From Halostagnicola larsenii XH-48 (GTDB taxonomy: Archaea > Halobacteriota > Halobacteria > Halobacteriales > Natrialbaceae), in assembly GCF_000517625.1 (NCBI RefSeq), contig NZ_CP007055.1:1674001-1738000 (forward strand): DNA of 64,000 bases, written 5' to 3'. The notes below the pieces were generated by a model. The model was not told the DNA's origin. It made no database searches and worked only from the letters and a program-made list of their open reading frames with translations. This document shows positions 1 through 9,368 of this stretch, in pieces. The position numbers were made by a program, and so were the translations under genes. Position 1 is the stretch's first letter; each line of letters opens with the position of its first letter.

Positions 1-1910
1 CAGTCGATCACGGGGATACCCGCGCGCTGTAAGTCGAACCGCCTGATCCGTCTGCCGACGCGGGCCAGTTGCTGGGCGGTGGTTCGATCCGTCGTCGGAT
101 CCGGCGAGACGACGGTTACCGGATAGCCGTACGCTTCCAGTTTTCGGGCGATCTCGAGGCTCGCCTGATCGCACAGCGGCGAGAAAAAGAGGATCTGCGT
201 TTCAGCGGAAAACCGCCGTCGGAGCGTTCGAAGCTGGCCGTACCAGTGTGTTCCGCGACTTGGCGGCACGGAAGCGAACTGCGAATGCGTCGCGAGCAAC
301 TGCTCGAATTCGACGCGGTGGTGACGTCCCGCCGCGGGAGCGAGCCAGCAGGGCTCTTGGGTCGAGGAATACCCCTCTTCTGACGACTCCCCTGGACCGA
401 GCGCCGCGAGTCCCACGGTGTCCCCGTTCTCGAGGAGCGTCGCCGCGGTTCGTCCCGCCGCGCTAACGGATCGATCGACGGCGTGTCGCTCGTCGGGCGA
501 CGGTGCGAGGTATGACACCTTTCGGGTATCGAGCAGGAGGACGACTCGGGCAGCACGCTCTTCGTGGAACTCGAGGGTTGCGAGCTCTCCCGTTCGGGCG
601 TGGCGCTTCCAGTCGATTCGGTTGAGCGGGTCGTTGCGTCGGTACTCCCGAACGGAGTGAAAGGCGGTTCCGGTGCCGCCGTCGGTCGTCTGGAGACGAC
701 CGGAAAACGACGCCGCAGTCGCCCGAAGCGGGATCGAAGCGGCGATCGGACGCAGGACGGGATTGGAGACGATCGACGTTTCCTGACCGACGTACACCTC
801 CCATTCGGCCGATCGAGACGGGTCGCGCGCGAGGACGAGCGCGGGATCGAACTCGTGGGTGCCGCGACGGGCGGTGACGGTGTACTCGAGGGTCACCGAT
901 TCACCCGGTCGCAACGCGGTGCCCATTCGGGCCGAGCCGTCGACGACAGCCAGTCCCGGCGGCACGCCGTCGATAACTCTGAGATCGGGGAGCAGTCGGT
1001 CGCTCTCGTTGGTCACGGTCAGACTGACATCGATTTCGTCGCCGGGCTCGGGCGAGTCCGTCGACACCGTTCGCTCGAGGTCGACCTTGGGGACGGGCGG
1101 ATCGAACGCTCGAGCGAAGCCCGCATATCCGACGCCGACGACGCCCGCGAGGACGACTGCAGGGGATTCGGCCAGAGCACCGATCCCGACCGCAAAGAGG
1201 GCGACTGCACCGACACCCGTCCAGTACTCGGTCGATCGCTCGCGGGCGTGTTCGGTCCCGTGGACCCGCTTGGTCGTCGTCCGCGGATCGTAGTCGTCCT
1301 TCTCGGACACGTCTGCCTCGTACTTCGGAAGCGTCTCCGGAACGGAGTAGGCCGAACGGTCTCCGTATCCGATATTCGCGATGCTCGCTCCAGCCCGTCG
1401 AATGCCCTCCCGGAACACCGTCTCGCGATCGAGGGTTGCCGCGAGTCGTTTGCGAAGCGACCTCGAGGGCGGGTCAACCGACTTTGAGAGAAACGCCGCC
1501 GCCCGCCGGTCGTCGGTCCACTCGCCGGTCTCGAGTCGAGCCGTCGCCTCCTCGACGGAGCGGCCTTCGAAGCGGGTGAGCACTGCAACGACCGCGGCTC
1601 GGAGTCCGTCGACGAACCGACGACTCTGAGTGGTGTACTCATCCGTTGCGTCTCGGAACTGACTGATTGCGTCTCGGAGTGACGATCCCGGCGCGGGGAC
1701 GCGATAGGTTCGTTCCGGTTCCGGCGTTTTCGTCTGTTCTCGGACACCGCGACGCCGGGAGAGCGCCGAGACGGCTCCGAGCAGCAGTCCACAGGCGACA
1801 GCGACCAGACCGCTGCGTCCCATATTGAACCCACCCAGTCCGGACAGGACGGCTATCGCGCCGAGGAACGTTATCACACCGAGTGTGAGCCACCCCCTAC
1901 GGACGCTCAT
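1..1910 (-). CDS. DUF58 domain protein, 3' end cut by window edge
   Basis: The frame is open from ATG at 1910 to the left edge, about 636 codons, with no stop seen. The N-terminus has hydrophobic segments (GWLTLGVITFLGAI and a second one about 20 residues later), and another hydrophobic pair lies in the middle. Around residues 415-450 is the DUF58 signature, with FHSVREYRRNDPLNRIDW followed by KRHARTGELATLEF. DUF58 proteins usually sit beside MoxR AAA+ ATPases and DUF4129 proteins and have a von Willebrand-like fold. Its start overlaps the stop of the DUF4129 gene upstream (ATGA), so the two are translationally coupled. The missing C-terminus and any MoxR partner lie outside the window. Family call is firm; cellular role is unknown. 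Confidence 0.85.
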   Translation of the reverse strand, partial: MSVRRGWLTLGVITFLGAIAVLSGLGGFNMGRSGLVAVACGLLLGAVSALSRRRGVREQTKTPEPERTYRVPAPGSSLRDAISQFRDATDEYTTQSRRFVDGLRAAVVAVLTRFEGRSVEEATARLETGEWTDDRRAAAFLSKSVDPPSRSLRKRLAATLDRETVFREGIRRAGASIANIGYGDRSAYSVPETLPKYEADVSEKDDYDPRTTTKRVHGTEHARERSTEYWTGVGAVALFAVGIGALAESPAVVLAGVVGVGYAGFARAFDPPVPKVDLERTVSTDSPEPGDEIDVSLTVTNESDRLLPDLRVIDGVPPGLAVVDGSARMGTALRPGESVTLEYTVTARRGTHEFDPALVLARDPSRSAEWEVYVGQETSIVSNPVLRPIAASIPLRATAASFSGRLQTTDGGTGTAFHSVREYRRNDPLNRIDWKRHARTGELATLEFHEERAARVVLLLDTRKVSYLAPSPDERHAVDRSVSAAGRTAATLLENGDTVGLAALGPGESSEEGYSSTQEPCWLAPAAGRHHRVEFEQLLATHSQFASVPPSRGTHWYGQLRTLRRRFSAETQILFFSPLCDQASLEIARKLEAYGYPVTVVSPDPTTDRTTAQQLARVGRRIRRFDLQRAGIPVID

Positions 1911-2848
1911 CGGCCATCACCGTCGGTCGGTCCGCTCATCGACTCCTTTTCGTCGCTAGCGTACTCGGTCTCGATCTGGCGGAGTACGTCCACGGCCCGA
2001 TCTTCCATTTCGGCCGTCGTCTCCTTGCCGCCGTAGCGGACCTCCTCGAACAGGCGGGTCAGGTCTTCGACGTGATGGCGGGCGAGTCCGGCGGCGATCG
2101 CCGCCTCGGCGAACTCGCCGGGCGTGCTCGTCTCCGGCCGGTCGACCTCGAGGAGCCCGGTCATCTCCTCCCAGGCGCGATAGACCTCGTTGTCGACAGC
2201 GTCGTCGTCGGCCGCTTCGATTCGCGTCGCAGCGCGACCGGCCGCTTCGCCGACGGCGTGGCGTTCGGTCTCGTCCTCGAGTCCGTGCTCGTCCGCGGCG
2301 AGTCCGCTGTCGTCGGAGCGCCGGTTCGTGAGGACGAGTGCCCCGGCGAATATCGCGGTGATGACGCCGAGTACGCCCAGCAGCGGGACGATCGAAATCG
2401 GCGTCCGCTCACCCTCGCCCTGCCCTGGAGTTCCGCCGTCTTGTGCTGGCCCCCCGCCTCCGCTTTGATTCATGGCCTCGCCGCTCCATTCGGAACCAAA
2501 TTCGGCGAGTATCCAGGCTAACGCGACGAGAACGATGCAGACAACGATCGCGGCAGCAGCCAGACGAAGGAGCTCTCGTCGGTGGAAGAGCAAGTACCAG
2601 GCCAGTGCGATGGCGATGACGATGAGGAGTGCGTAGACGAGGTACTGGAAAAATTGCGGGATCTCCCCACCGGCTCCGAGTTCGACTCCTGTTTGCCCGT
2701 TAGATCCCGAGGTACTCTCCTCGCCGCCGCCCGATCCACCCGTACCGCCCGTCTCGAGCGGCGACTGGATCGTCGCCGCAGTCAATCCGATCGCGACGAT
2801 AGCGACCAGCGCGGCACCGAGTCGGAGGGCGAGGTCGTTTCGGGACAC
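1907..2848 (-). CDS. DUF4129 domain membrane protein, GTG start
   Basis: 313 residues. An N-terminal hydrophobic helix (residues 8-26) is followed by a Gly/Ser-rich linker, two helices near residues 65-115, a second Gly-rich linker, and a fourth helix near residues 150-175. The cytosolic C-terminal domain (VYRAWEEMTGLLEVDRPETS and the following GEFAEAAIAAGLARHHVEDL) is the DUF4129 module. Start is GTG at 2848. Upstream on the minus strand, a TATA-like CTTATTG near 2876-2882 would give a very short leader. The downstream DUF58 gene overlaps it by 4 bases. The pair matches the common haloarchaeal MoxR-DUF58-DUF4129 arrangement; no substrate can be assigned. Confidence 0.82.
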   Translation of the reverse strand: MSRNDLALRLGAALVAIVAIGLTAATIQSPLETGGTGGSGGGEESTSGSNGQTGVELGAGGEIPQFFQYLVYALLIVIAIALAWYLLFHRRELLRLAAAAIVVCIVLVALAWILAEFGSEWSGEAMNQSGGGGPAQDGGTPGQGEGERTPISIVPLLGVLGVITAIFAGALVLTNRRSDDSGLAADEHGLEDETERHAVGEAAGRAATRIEAADDDAVDNEVYRAWEEMTGLLEVDRPETSTPGEFAEAAIAAGLARHHVEDLTRLFEEVRYGGKETTAEMEDRAVDVLRQIETEYASDEKESMSGPTDGDGR

Positions 2849-2891
2849 CTGTTGGTTCGCTTTTTGCGTGGATCACAATAAGTTCAATTGG

Positions 2892-2905
2892 TTCACACCA
2901 GTGAA
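2892..2905. promoter_or_regulatory. Small inverted repeat upstream of the DUF4129 promoter
   Basis: TTCAC and GTGAA are separated by ACCA. They lie about 15 bases upstream (minus-strand sense) of the candidate TATA box of the DUF4129/DUF58 operon. This spacing suits an activator site, but a 5-base arm can occur by chance. Confidence 0.25.
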
Positions 2906-3068
2906 TCGCGACGGCCGGTCGGCCAACGACGTAGCGCCGACTCGAGGAGCCACCTCCTTCGCGCAGTTTCTTTCGTTGCCCTTAAGTACCCGACGAGGGT
3001 ACCACTCAATGCGATACGTGTAGGGGACGAGTCCCCGAGTCCAGACGGGCGATGATAACAGACACGGT

Positions 3069-3151
3069 GTCGTGGTAGCCAAGCGGCCCAAGGCGCATGG
3101 TTGCTAACCATGTGGCGTCAAGCCTCCGGGGTTCAAATCCCCGCCACGACG
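3069..3151 (+). tRNA. tRNA-Ser (GCT)
   Basis: 83 nt class II tRNA. Acceptor strands GTCGTGG (3069-3075) and CCACGAC (3144-3150) pair, with discriminator G at 3151. Anticodon stem CATGG/CCATG closes the loop TTGCTAA, giving anticodon GCT. A long variable arm and the T arm GGGGTTCAAATCCCC are present. No CCA is encoded. A TATA-like CTTAAG near 2991 could serve it, and it may be co-transcribed with the S13 operon that starts 70 bases later. Confidence 0.97.
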
Positions 3152-3221
3152 TCGGATTCACAGTACTGGCGCGCTTGCGTCAGCATGCAGTGCGCGCACG
3201 AAAGACAGAGATACACGACAT

Positions 3222-3746
3222 ATGAGCGAGGAAGAACCACAAGAACAAGAAGAGGATGAAGATCTTCAATACTTCGTCCGCATCGGTCAGGCCGACCTCG
3301 ACGGGACGAAATCCGTCGAACGGTCGCTGTCCGAACTGAACGGTGTCGGTCGACGGACCGCCCGTATCATCGCGGACGAAGCCGAAGTCGACCGGACCGC
3401 AACCTTCGGTCGACTGGATGAAGACGTCATCGATGAGGTCGTCGAACTCGTCGAAAACTACGCCGAAGAAGTGCCCGAGTGGCTTACGAATCGCCAGCGG
3501 GACTTCTACACCGGCGAAACCACCCACGAGATCGGTAACGACCTCCAGTTGACTCGACAGCAAGATATCAACCGGATGAAGATGATCGACTCCTACAAAG
3601 GCGCCCGCCACAAGCGCGGCCAGAAGGTTCGCGGACAGCGAACCAAGTCCACGGGTCGGACCGAAGGGACGATCGGAGTCAACGTCGAAGAGATCCGCGA
3701 AGAGCAGGCGGAGGAAGCCGCCGCCGCCGAGGAGGATGACGAATAA
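3222..3746 (+). CDS. rps13: 30S ribosomal protein S13 (uS13)
   Basis: 174 residues, small-subunit head protein. It opens with an acidic stretch (SEEEPQEQEEDEDL) typical of halophiles. LQYFVRIGQADLDGTKSVE and a helix-hairpin-helix LNGVGRRTARII (about residues 39-50) follow. The C-terminal SYKGARHKRGQKVRGQRTKS is the conserved basic, rRNA-contacting tail region, followed by an unusually acidic end. It is the first gene of a dense operon; its TAA stop overlaps the ATG of S4 by one base. Confidence 0.97.
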   Translation: MSEEEPQEQEEDEDLQYFVRIGQADLDGTKSVERSLSELNGVGRRTARIIADEAEVDRTATFGRLDEDVIDEVVELVENYAEEVPEWLTNRQRDFYTGETTHEIGNDLQLTRQQDINRMKMIDSYKGARHKRGQKVRGQRTKSTGRTEGTIGVNVEEIREEQAEEAAAAEEDDE

Positions 3747-4267
3747 TGCCACTCGGAACGGACACCAAAAACTACGAGACCCCGAATCACCCCTACCAGG
3801 GCGAACGCATCGCCAGCGAGCACTCACTGCTCGATCGCTACGGCTTGGCGAACAAAGAAGAGCTCTGGCGTGCACAGTCCCAGCTTCGCTCCTACCGGCG
3901 CGAGGCTCGTGACCTGCTCGCACAGCCAGCGGACGAAGAAGCCGTCGCGCGCCGAACCGAGGAGTTCCTCGGCCGGCTCACCCGCGTCGGCTATCTCGAC
4001 GAAGCGGACGAACTCGGCGACGTGCTCTCGCTCGAGATCGAGGACGTCCTCGAGCGTCGTCTCCAGACGCTCGTCTACCGAAACGGACTGGCGAACACGC
4101 CACAGCAGGCGCGTCAGTTCATCGGGCACGGCCACGTGGTCGTCGGCGATAGCCGACATACGGTGCCGTCCTACGTCGTCGATATCGACGAGGAAGACGA
4201 CATCGAGTTCGACGAGAACAGTCCACTCGCGGACGAACTCCACCCGGAACGAGCGGAGGAACAATAA
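3746..4267 (+). CDS. rps4: 30S ribosomal protein S4 (uS4)
   Basis: 173 residues, primary 16S rRNA binder. The N-terminus has NYETPNHPYQGERI, then the archaeal LLDRYGLANKEELWRAQSQL segment. The S4 RNA-binding domain lies at about residues 105-145 (LVYRNGLANTPQQARQFIGH), and the tail is acidic. ATG overlaps the S13 stop and its TAA abuts the S11 ATG, so S13-S4-S11 are read as one translationally coupled unit, the conserved archaeal order. Confidence 0.97.
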   Translation: MPLGTDTKNYETPNHPYQGERIASEHSLLDRYGLANKEELWRAQSQLRSYRREARDLLAQPADEEAVARRTEEFLGRLTRVGYLDEADELGDVLSLEIEDVLERRLQTLVYRNGLANTPQQARQFIGHGHVVVGDSRHTVPSYVVDIDEEDDIEFDENSPLADELHPERAEEQ

Positions 4268-4654
4268 ATGGCAGACGACGACAAATGGGGCGTTGCCCAC
4301 GTACACGCATCGTTCAATAACACCATCATGACCGTGACCGACCTCACGGGCGCGGAGACGATCGCGAAGTCCTCCGGCGGGACCGCGGTCAAACAAAACC
4401 GCGACGAAGCGTCGCCGTACGCCGCCATGCAGATGGCCGAAGCGGTGGCCGAAGAGGTCAAAGCTGCCGGCATCACGGGCCTGCACGTCCGCGTTCGCGG
4501 CCCCGGTGGCAACTTGCAGAAGTCACCCGGACCCGGCGCACAGGCAACGATTCGCGCGCTCGCCCGTTCCGGTATCGAGATCGGTCGCATCGAGGACGTC
4601 ACGCCGATCCCGCACGACGGATCGCGTGCCCCGAAAGGCAAAGGCGGATACTAG
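4268..4654 (+). CDS. rps11: 30S ribosomal protein S11 (uS11)
   Basis: 128 residues. [20 protein letters not shown] and the C-terminal [17 protein letters not shown] and RAPKGKGGY are diagnostic of S11, which lines the mRNA exit region of the 30S platform. It starts immediately after the S4 stop, and RpoD begins 5 bases after its own TAG. Confidence 0.97.
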   Translation: MADDDKWGVAHVHASFNNTIMTVTDLTGAETIAKSSGGTAVKQNRDEASPYAAMQMAEAVAEEVKAAGITGLHVRVRGPGGNLQKSPGPGAQATIRALARSGIEIGRIEDVTPIPHDGSRAPKGKGGY

Positions 4655-4658
4655 ACCC

Positions 4659-5408
4659 ATGACAGAAGAGTACGACGTCGAGTTCGTCGAAACCGGGGAT
4701 CGAAAGGCCCGATTCCTCGTTCGCGGGGTCACCCCCGCGTTCGCAAACGGCCTCCGTCGAGCGATGGTCGCCGACGTGCCGACGATGGCCATCGACGAAG
4801 TGCGATTCATCGAAAATTCGTCGGTGATGTTCGACGAACAGCTCGCGCTTCGACTCGGGCTCGTCCCGCTTTCGACCCCCCCAGAAGGCGAGTTCGTCGA
4901 CGGCGATACCGTCACGCTCTCGATCGACGTCGAAGGGCCAGGAACGGCATACTCGGGCGATCTCGTCTCGAGTGATAGCCTCGTCCAGCCGGCCGAGGAC
5001 AACGTGCCGATCATCGACCTCAAAGACGACCAGCGTCTCGAGGCCGAGGCCGACGCCGTCATCGAGCGCGGGAAAAATCACGCCAAACATCAGGGCGGCG
5101 TGGCCGTCGGTTACCGACACCTCCAGCGCGTGTCGGTCGACGGTGACCTTCCCGAGTTCGAGGACGAACGGTCCCAGATCGTTCGCGGCGTCATCGAGGA
5201 CGACGGCGAGTTGATCCCGACCAGCGAGTTCGACGACGATCTGTCCAACCGGTATCCCGGCAAGGAAGTGAGCGTCGAAGACGTGCCGAACGCCTTCGTC
5301 TTCCACGTCGAGACCGACGGATCGTTCACCGTCGCCGAACTCGTCACGCGAGCCGTCGACACGCTCGAGGCTCGCGCGACGGAACTCGAAGAAGCAGTAC
5401 AGCTATAA
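4659..5408 (+). CDS. rpoD: DNA-directed RNA polymerase subunit D (Rpo3)
   Basis: 249 residues, the archaeal counterpart of bacterial alpha and eukaryotic Rpb3; it nucleates polymerase assembly with subunits L, N and P. The alpha-like dimerisation domain contains [18 protein letters not shown] (about residues 27-44) and the C-terminus carries [21 protein letters not shown] see no cysteine anywhere in the protein, so the ferredoxin-like insert carries no Fe-S cluster, unlike the Sulfolobus subunit. The start at 4659 (MTEEYDVEF) follows the S11 stop by 4 bases; longer upstream in-frame starts run inside S11 and are unlikely. Confidence 0.96.
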   Translation: MTEEYDVEFVETGDRKARFLVRGVTPAFANGLRRAMVADVPTMAIDEVRFIENSSVMFDEQLALRLGLVPLSTPPEGEFVDGDTVTLSIDVEGPGTAYSGDLVSSDSLVQPAEDNVPIIDLKDDQRLEAEADAVIERGKNHAKHQGGVAVGYRHLQRVSVDGDLPEFEDERSQIVRGVIEDDGELIPTSEFDDDLSNRYPGKEVSVEDVPNAFVFHVETDGSFTVAELVTRAVDTLEARATELEEAVQL

Positions 5409-5542
5409 TTAACGGATGACACTACCCCTACACCCTCACACCCAGACGACGGCCGCCGCTGCCGCACGCTACGAGAGCGGCGCGCCGACAGTCACGCGAA
5501 CCGAAAGGGGTTTGAAGGGGCGAGGGGTAGACGGAAGTGCGG

Positions 5543-5627
5543 GCAGGGATAGCCAAGTCAGGCCAACGGCGCAGCGTTCAGGGCGCTGTCTCGTAGGAGT
5601 CCGCAGGTTCAAATCCTGCTCCCTGCA
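5543..5627 (+). tRNA. tRNA-Leu (CAG)
   Basis: 85 nt class II tRNA. Acceptor GCAGGGA (5543-5549) pairs with TCCCTGC (5620-5626), discriminator A at 5627. Anticodon stem CAGCG/CGCTG encloses TTCAGGG, giving anticodon CAG. A long variable arm and the T arm GCAGGTTCAAATCCTGC are seen. It lies between rpoD and L18e inside the ribosomal-protein operon. Confidence 0.96.
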
Positions 5628-5686
5628 TCACTTCTTCGCGGCTCTCGCGTCGAGAGCCGCCCCTTTGCAGCATTTGGAGGACACCA

Positions 5687-6040
5687 ATGAGTAGTAAAAC
5701 CAATCCGAGGCTCAACGATCTTATCGCCGAGCTGAAGTCCGCCTCGCGGAGTGCGGACGCAGACGTCTGGCGTGATATTGCGGATCGTCTCGAGAAACCC
5801 CGTCGGAGTCACGCGGAAGTGAACCTGGGGCGTATCGAGCGGTACGCACGAGAAGAAGAGACTGTCGTCGTTCCCGGCAAGGTGCTGGGTTCGGGCGCAC
5901 TCCAGAAAAACGTCACCGTCGCCGCCGTCGACTTCTCGTCGTCGGCAGAGACCAAAATCGATCAGGTCGGCGAACCAGTACCGCTCGAGCAAGTGCTCGA
6001 AGAAAACCCAGAAGGAAGCAACGTCCGGGTGATTGCATGA
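5687..6040 (+). CDS. rpl18e: 50S ribosomal protein L18e (eL18)
   Basis: 117 residues, archaeal/eukaryotic L18e related to bacterial L15. The N-terminal [17 protein letters not shown] and the central [20 protein letters not shown] are characteristic. A purine-rich GGAGGACACCA precedes ATG at 5687 and fits a ribosome binding site (GGAGG 9-13 bases upstream). The stop overlaps the ATG of L13 (ATGA). Confidence 0.95.
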   Translation: MSSKTNPRLNDLIAELKSASRSADADVWRDIADRLEKPRRSHAEVNLGRIERYAREEETVVVPGKVLGSGALQKNVTVAAVDFSSSAETKIDQVGEPVPLEQVLEENPEGSNVRVIA

Positions 6041-6486
6041 GCTACGCAGAGTTCGATGCCGACGTCGTCGTCGACGCTCGAGACTGTATCCTCGGTCGCG
6101 TGGCCAGCCAGGTCGCACAGCGCGCACTGGACGGCGAAACGGTCGCCGTGGTCAACGCCGAAGATGCGGTCATCACCGGCGACAGAGACGACGTTATCGG
6201 GACCTACCGGACGCGAACGCAGCTCAGTTCAGATCAGGGGCCGGCGTACCCGCGACGTCCGGACATGATCTTCAAGCGATCCATCCGTGGGATGTTGCCA
6301 CACAAGAAACCGCGCGGCCGCGAGGCGTTCGAAGGCGTCCGCGTCTACGTCGGCAACCCCTACGAGAACGACGACGACCGCGAGGCAGAGATCCTCGAGG
6401 ACACGTCGCTCGATCGCCTCTCGAACATCCGCTTCGTTCACCTTCACGAAGTCGCAGAACAGTTAGGTGCTAACGTCACATGGTAA
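6037..6486 (+). CDS. rpl13: 50S ribosomal protein L13 (uL13)
   Basis: 149 residues. [20 protein letters not shown] at the N-terminus, then the basic core segments [20 protein letters not shown] and [11 protein letters not shown], identify L13. It overlaps L18e by four bases at the front and S9 by seven at the end, the usual archaeal L18e-L13-S9-RpoN-RpoK order. Confidence 0.97.
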   Translation: MSYAEFDADVVVDARDCILGRVASQVAQRALDGETVAVVNAEDAVITGDRDDVIGTYRTRTQLSSDQGPAYPRRPDMIFKRSIRGMLPHKKPRGREAFEGVRVYVGNPYENDDDREAEILEDTSLDRLSNIRFVHLHEVAEQLGANVTW

Positions 6487-6878
6487 CGAACACAAGTGGT
6501 AAAAAGAAGACTGCCGTCGCTCGTGCAACCGTACAGGACGGCGAAGGTCGCGTCAGAATCAACTCCCAGCCGGTCGAGCTGGTCGAGCCGGAAATGTCCC
6601 AGCTCAAAATGCTCGAGCCGTTCCGCATCGCCGGTGACGACCTCCGAGACGGAGTCGATATCGACGTTCGCGTCGAGGGTGGCGGTATCAGCGGACAGGC
6701 AGACGCCGTCCGAACCGCCATCGCTCGAGGGATCGTCCAGCACGCAAACGATGCCGAACTTCGCGACGCCTACATGGAGTTCGATCGCTCGTTGCTCGTC
6801 AACGACGTTCGCCAGTCCGAACCCAAAAAGTGGGGCGGTCCCGGCGCTCGGGCGCGCTACCAGAAATCGTACCGCTAA
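6480..6878 (+). CDS. rps9: 30S ribosomal protein S9 (uS9)
   Basis: 132 residues. [20 protein letters not shown] at the start and the C-terminal [17 protein letters not shown] are diagnostic; the basic tail reaches toward the P-site tRNA anticodon in known ribosomes. The ATG lies inside the L13 C-terminus. Confidence 0.97.
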   Translation: MVTNTSGKKKTAVARATVQDGEGRVRINSQPVELVEPEMSQLKMLEPFRIAGDDLRDGVDIDVRVEGGGISGQADAVRTAIARGIVQHANDAELRDAYMEFDRSLLVNDVRQSEPKKWGGPGARARYQKSYR

Positions 6879-6890
6879 GGTGATTCAGAT

Positions 6891-7085
6891 ATGATGGTAC
6901 CGGTCCGGTGTTTCACGTGTGGTAACGTCGTCGCCGAACACTGGGAAGAATTCGACGAACGAGCGAACGAGGGAGACGAGGATCCGGAGGCAGTGCTGGA
7001 CGAACTCGGCGTCGAGCGTTACTGCTGTCGGCGAATGCTCGTCTCACACCGTGATCTCGTCGACGTCGTCTCACCATACCAGTAA
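6891..7085 (+). CDS. rpoN: RNA polymerase subunit N (Rpo10)
   Basis: 64 residues, Rpb10 homologue. The zinc-binding CFTCGN (residues 7-12) and the [10 protein letters not shown] block (from about residue 44) are intact. Two adjacent ATGs (6891 and 6894) could serve as start; the second gives the usual [11 protein letters not shown]-terminus. The TAA stop overlaps the ATG of rpoK. Confidence 0.96.
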   Translation: MMVPVRCFTCGNVVAEHWEEFDERANEGDEDPEAVLDELGVERYCCRRMLVSHRDLVDVVSPYQ

Positions 7086-7264
7086 TGCAACAGCAACACT
7101 ACAACCGATACGAGAAAGCACGAATCCTCGGCGCTCGAGCGCTGCAGGTGTCCTACGGTGCGCCCGTTCTGATCGACACCAACCAGACCGAGCCGATTCT
7201 CGTCGCCGCCGAAGAGTACGACGCCGATGCACTGCCGTTTACGGTTAAACGAGGGAAGAAATGA
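7085..7264 (+). CDS. rpoK: RNA polymerase subunit K (Rpo6)
   Basis: 59 residues, small Rpb6/omega homologue that clamps the largest polymerase subunit. The sequence reads [20 protein letters not shown], then [17 protein letters not shown], and ends in [10 protein letters not shown]. The [13 protein letters not shown] motif and the basic end are the family signature. The start codon overlaps the rpoN stop by one base and the TGA overlaps the enolase ATG (ATGA), so its frame is fixed on both sides. It is below many ORF-length cut-offs and easily missed. Confidence 0.95.
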   Translation: MQQQHYNRYEKARILGARALQVSYGAPVLIDTNQTEPILVAAEEYDADALPFTVKRGKK

Positions 7265-8466
7265 CGCTGATCACCGACGTTCGACTCCGACGGATCCTCG
7301 ATTCTCGAGGGAATCCCACTGTCGAGGCCGACGTGCTGACCGAAAGCGGCGGGTTCGGTCGCGCCGCAGCCCCATCGGGGGCGAGCACGGGCGAATACGA
7401 GGCGATCGAACGTCCCGCGAGCGAGGCGATCGCGGCGGCGCGCGAACACGCTGTTCCGCGACTCGTCGGTGAGGCGTACGCGGGCAACCAGCGCGAAGTC
7501 GACGGCGCACTTCGCGCGGCCGACGGAACGGACGACTTCTCGAAGATCGGTGCCAACAGCGCCGTCGCCATCTCGATGGCCGCGGCGAAAGCCGGTGCCG
7601 ACGTGCTGGGCGCGCCGCTGTTCCAGCACCTGGGGGGAACGTTCCGCGGACAGAACTTCCCGATTCCGCTCGGAAACGTCGTCGGTGGCGGCGAACACGC
7701 CGCCGATGCGACCGACATTCAGGAGTTCCTCTCCGCACCTGTCGGCGCGCCGAGCGTCGACGATGCCGTCTTTGCGAACGCGGCCGTTCACGCGAAGGTG
7801 TCGGACCTTCTGGCAGAACGCGGCGTCGCCTGCGGGAAAGGTGACGAAGGGGCGTGGGCACCGTCGATCGACGACGACGAAGCGTTCGAACTCGTCGACG
7901 AAGCCGTGTCGGCCGTCTCCGATGAGGTCGGCTTCGAAATCGGCTTCGGGCTCGACGTCGCCGCCGCGGAGATGTACGACGACGAAAACGACGTCTACGA
8001 GTACAGCGACACGACCTGTACCACCGACGAGCAGATCGAATACATCGCGACGCTCGTCGACGAATACGATCTCGTCTACGTCGAGGACCCGCTCGACGAA
8101 AACGACTACGGCGCGTTCGCGGAACTGACCGACAGGGTTGGGGACCAGACGCTCATCTGCGGTGACGATCTGTTCGTCACCAACACCGAGCGACTCGCCA
8201 CCGGAATCGATCGCGGCGCGGCAAACAGCATCCTGATCAAGCCGAACCAGATCGGGACGCTCACCGACGCCTTCGATGCGATCGAACTCGCGACCGAACA
8301 CGGCTACGATTCAGTCGTCTCCCACCGATCGGGCGAGACCGAAGACGCGACGATCGCACACCTCGCCGTCGCAACCGATGCCCCGTTCATCAAGACGGGC
8401 GCCGTCGGCGGCGAGCGAACCGCAAAGCTCAACGAGCTCATCAGAATCGCAGACGACGCGACATGA
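7261..8466 (+). CDS. eno: Enolase (phosphopyruvate hydratase)
   Basis: 401 residues; interconverts 2-phosphoglycerate and phosphoenolpyruvate in the cytosol. N-terminal [15 protein letters not shown], substrate loop [11 protein letters not shown], metal-binding [12 protein letters not shown], catalytic-lysine segment [12 protein letters not shown] (about residue 325) and [17 protein letters not shown] are all present. It overlaps rpoK in front and S2 behind. Placing enolase between RpoK and S2 is a conserved archaeal arrangement. Confidence 0.97.
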   Translation: MTLITDVRLRRILDSRGNPTVEADVLTESGGFGRAAAPSGASTGEYEAIERPASEAIAAAREHAVPRLVGEAYAGNQREVDGALRAADGTDDFSKIGANSAVAISMAAAKAGADVLGAPLFQHLGGTFRGQNFPIPLGNVVGGGEHAADATDIQEFLSAPVGAPSVDDAVFANAAVHAKVSDLLAERGVACGKGDEGAWAPSIDDDEAFELVDEAVSAVSDEVGFEIGFGLDVAAAEMYDDENDVYEYSDTTCTTDEQIEYIATLVDEYDLVYVEDPLDENDYGAFAELTDRVGDQTLICGDDLFVTNTERLATGIDRGAANSILIKPNQIGTLTDAFDAIELATEHGYDSVVSHRSGETEDATIAHLAVATDAPFIKTGAVGGERTAKLNELIRIADDAT

Positions 8467-9257
8467 CTGAAAACGACGCACAACAGGAAGGGCTCGACGC
8501 CGCCGAGGAGGAGATCGACGAGGAGCCAGCCGAAGGGGCTGGCCCCGCCGCCGATCCCGCCGACGACGTCGAGCCAGTAGACGAACAGCCCGCCGACGCC
8601 GACGAACCGGCCGAGGCCGAACCAGACGAGGACGACGCAGGTCCGACCCTCGACGACGACGTGATGTCCGACGAGGAAGCGGATCTGCTCATCCCCGTCG
8701 AGGACTACCTCGGTGCCGGTGTTCACATCGGTACCCAGCAAAAGACCGCGGACATGGAGCGGTTCATCCACCGCGTCCGAACCGACGGTCTGTACGTCCT
8801 CGACGTCTCGAAGACCGACGGTCGCATCCGAACGGCCGCGGAGTTCCTCTCGAACTACGAGGCCGAACAGGTGCTTGTCACCTCGAGTCGCCAGTACGGT
8901 CGGTTCCCGGCGGAGAAGTTCGCCGAGGCCGTCGGCGCTCGAGCGCGAACGGGTCGGTTCATCCCGGGGACGCTCACCAATCCGAAGTACGACGGCTACA
9001 TCGAACCCGATGTCGTCGTGGTCACGGACCCGATCGGTGACGCCCAGGCCGTCAAGGAGGCCATCACCGTCGGGATTCCCGTCATCGCAATGTGTGACTC
9101 GAACAACCAGACCAGTAACGTCGACCTCGTCGTTCCGACGAACAACAAGGGTCGAAAGGCTCTGTCGGTCGTCTACTGGCTGCTCGCGAACGAAGTCCTC
9201 GACAAGCGCGGTGCCGAACCGTCGTACTCGCTCGAGGACTTCGAAAGTATGGTCTGA
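8463..9257 (+). CDS. rps2: 30S ribosomal protein S2 (uS2) with acidic N-terminal extension
   Basis: 264 residues. The first ~70 are an Asp/Glu/Ala/Pro-rich extension; the S2 fold begins near [39 protein letters not shown] and [16 protein letters not shown] are the S2 core. ATG overlaps the enolase stop (ATGA). It ends the operon; T-rich AATTTTCTCGTTTCTG follows about 12 bases after the stop and could terminate transcription. Confidence 0.96.
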   Translation: MTENDAQQEGLDAAEEEIDEEPAEGAGPAADPADDVEPVDEQPADADEPAEAEPDEDDAGPTLDDDVMSDEEADLLIPVEDYLGAGVHIGTQQKTADMERFIHRVRTDGLYVLDVSKTDGRIRTAAEFLSNYEAEQVLVTSSRQYGRFPAEKFAEAVGARARTGRFIPGTLTNPKYDGYIEPDVVVVTDPIGDAQAVKEAITVGIPVIAMCDSNNQTSNVDLVVPTNNKGRKALSVVYWLLANEVLDKRGAEPSYSLEDFESMV

Positions 9258-9368
9258 TTCGACGCGAATTTTCTCGTTTCTGCCGATCGTGGTCTCCGAG
9301 ACGATTCGAGAGCGGTGCGTGTGCCAATACGTGGTCGCGTGCTCGAGAAAACCGATCGCTGCTCCCAA

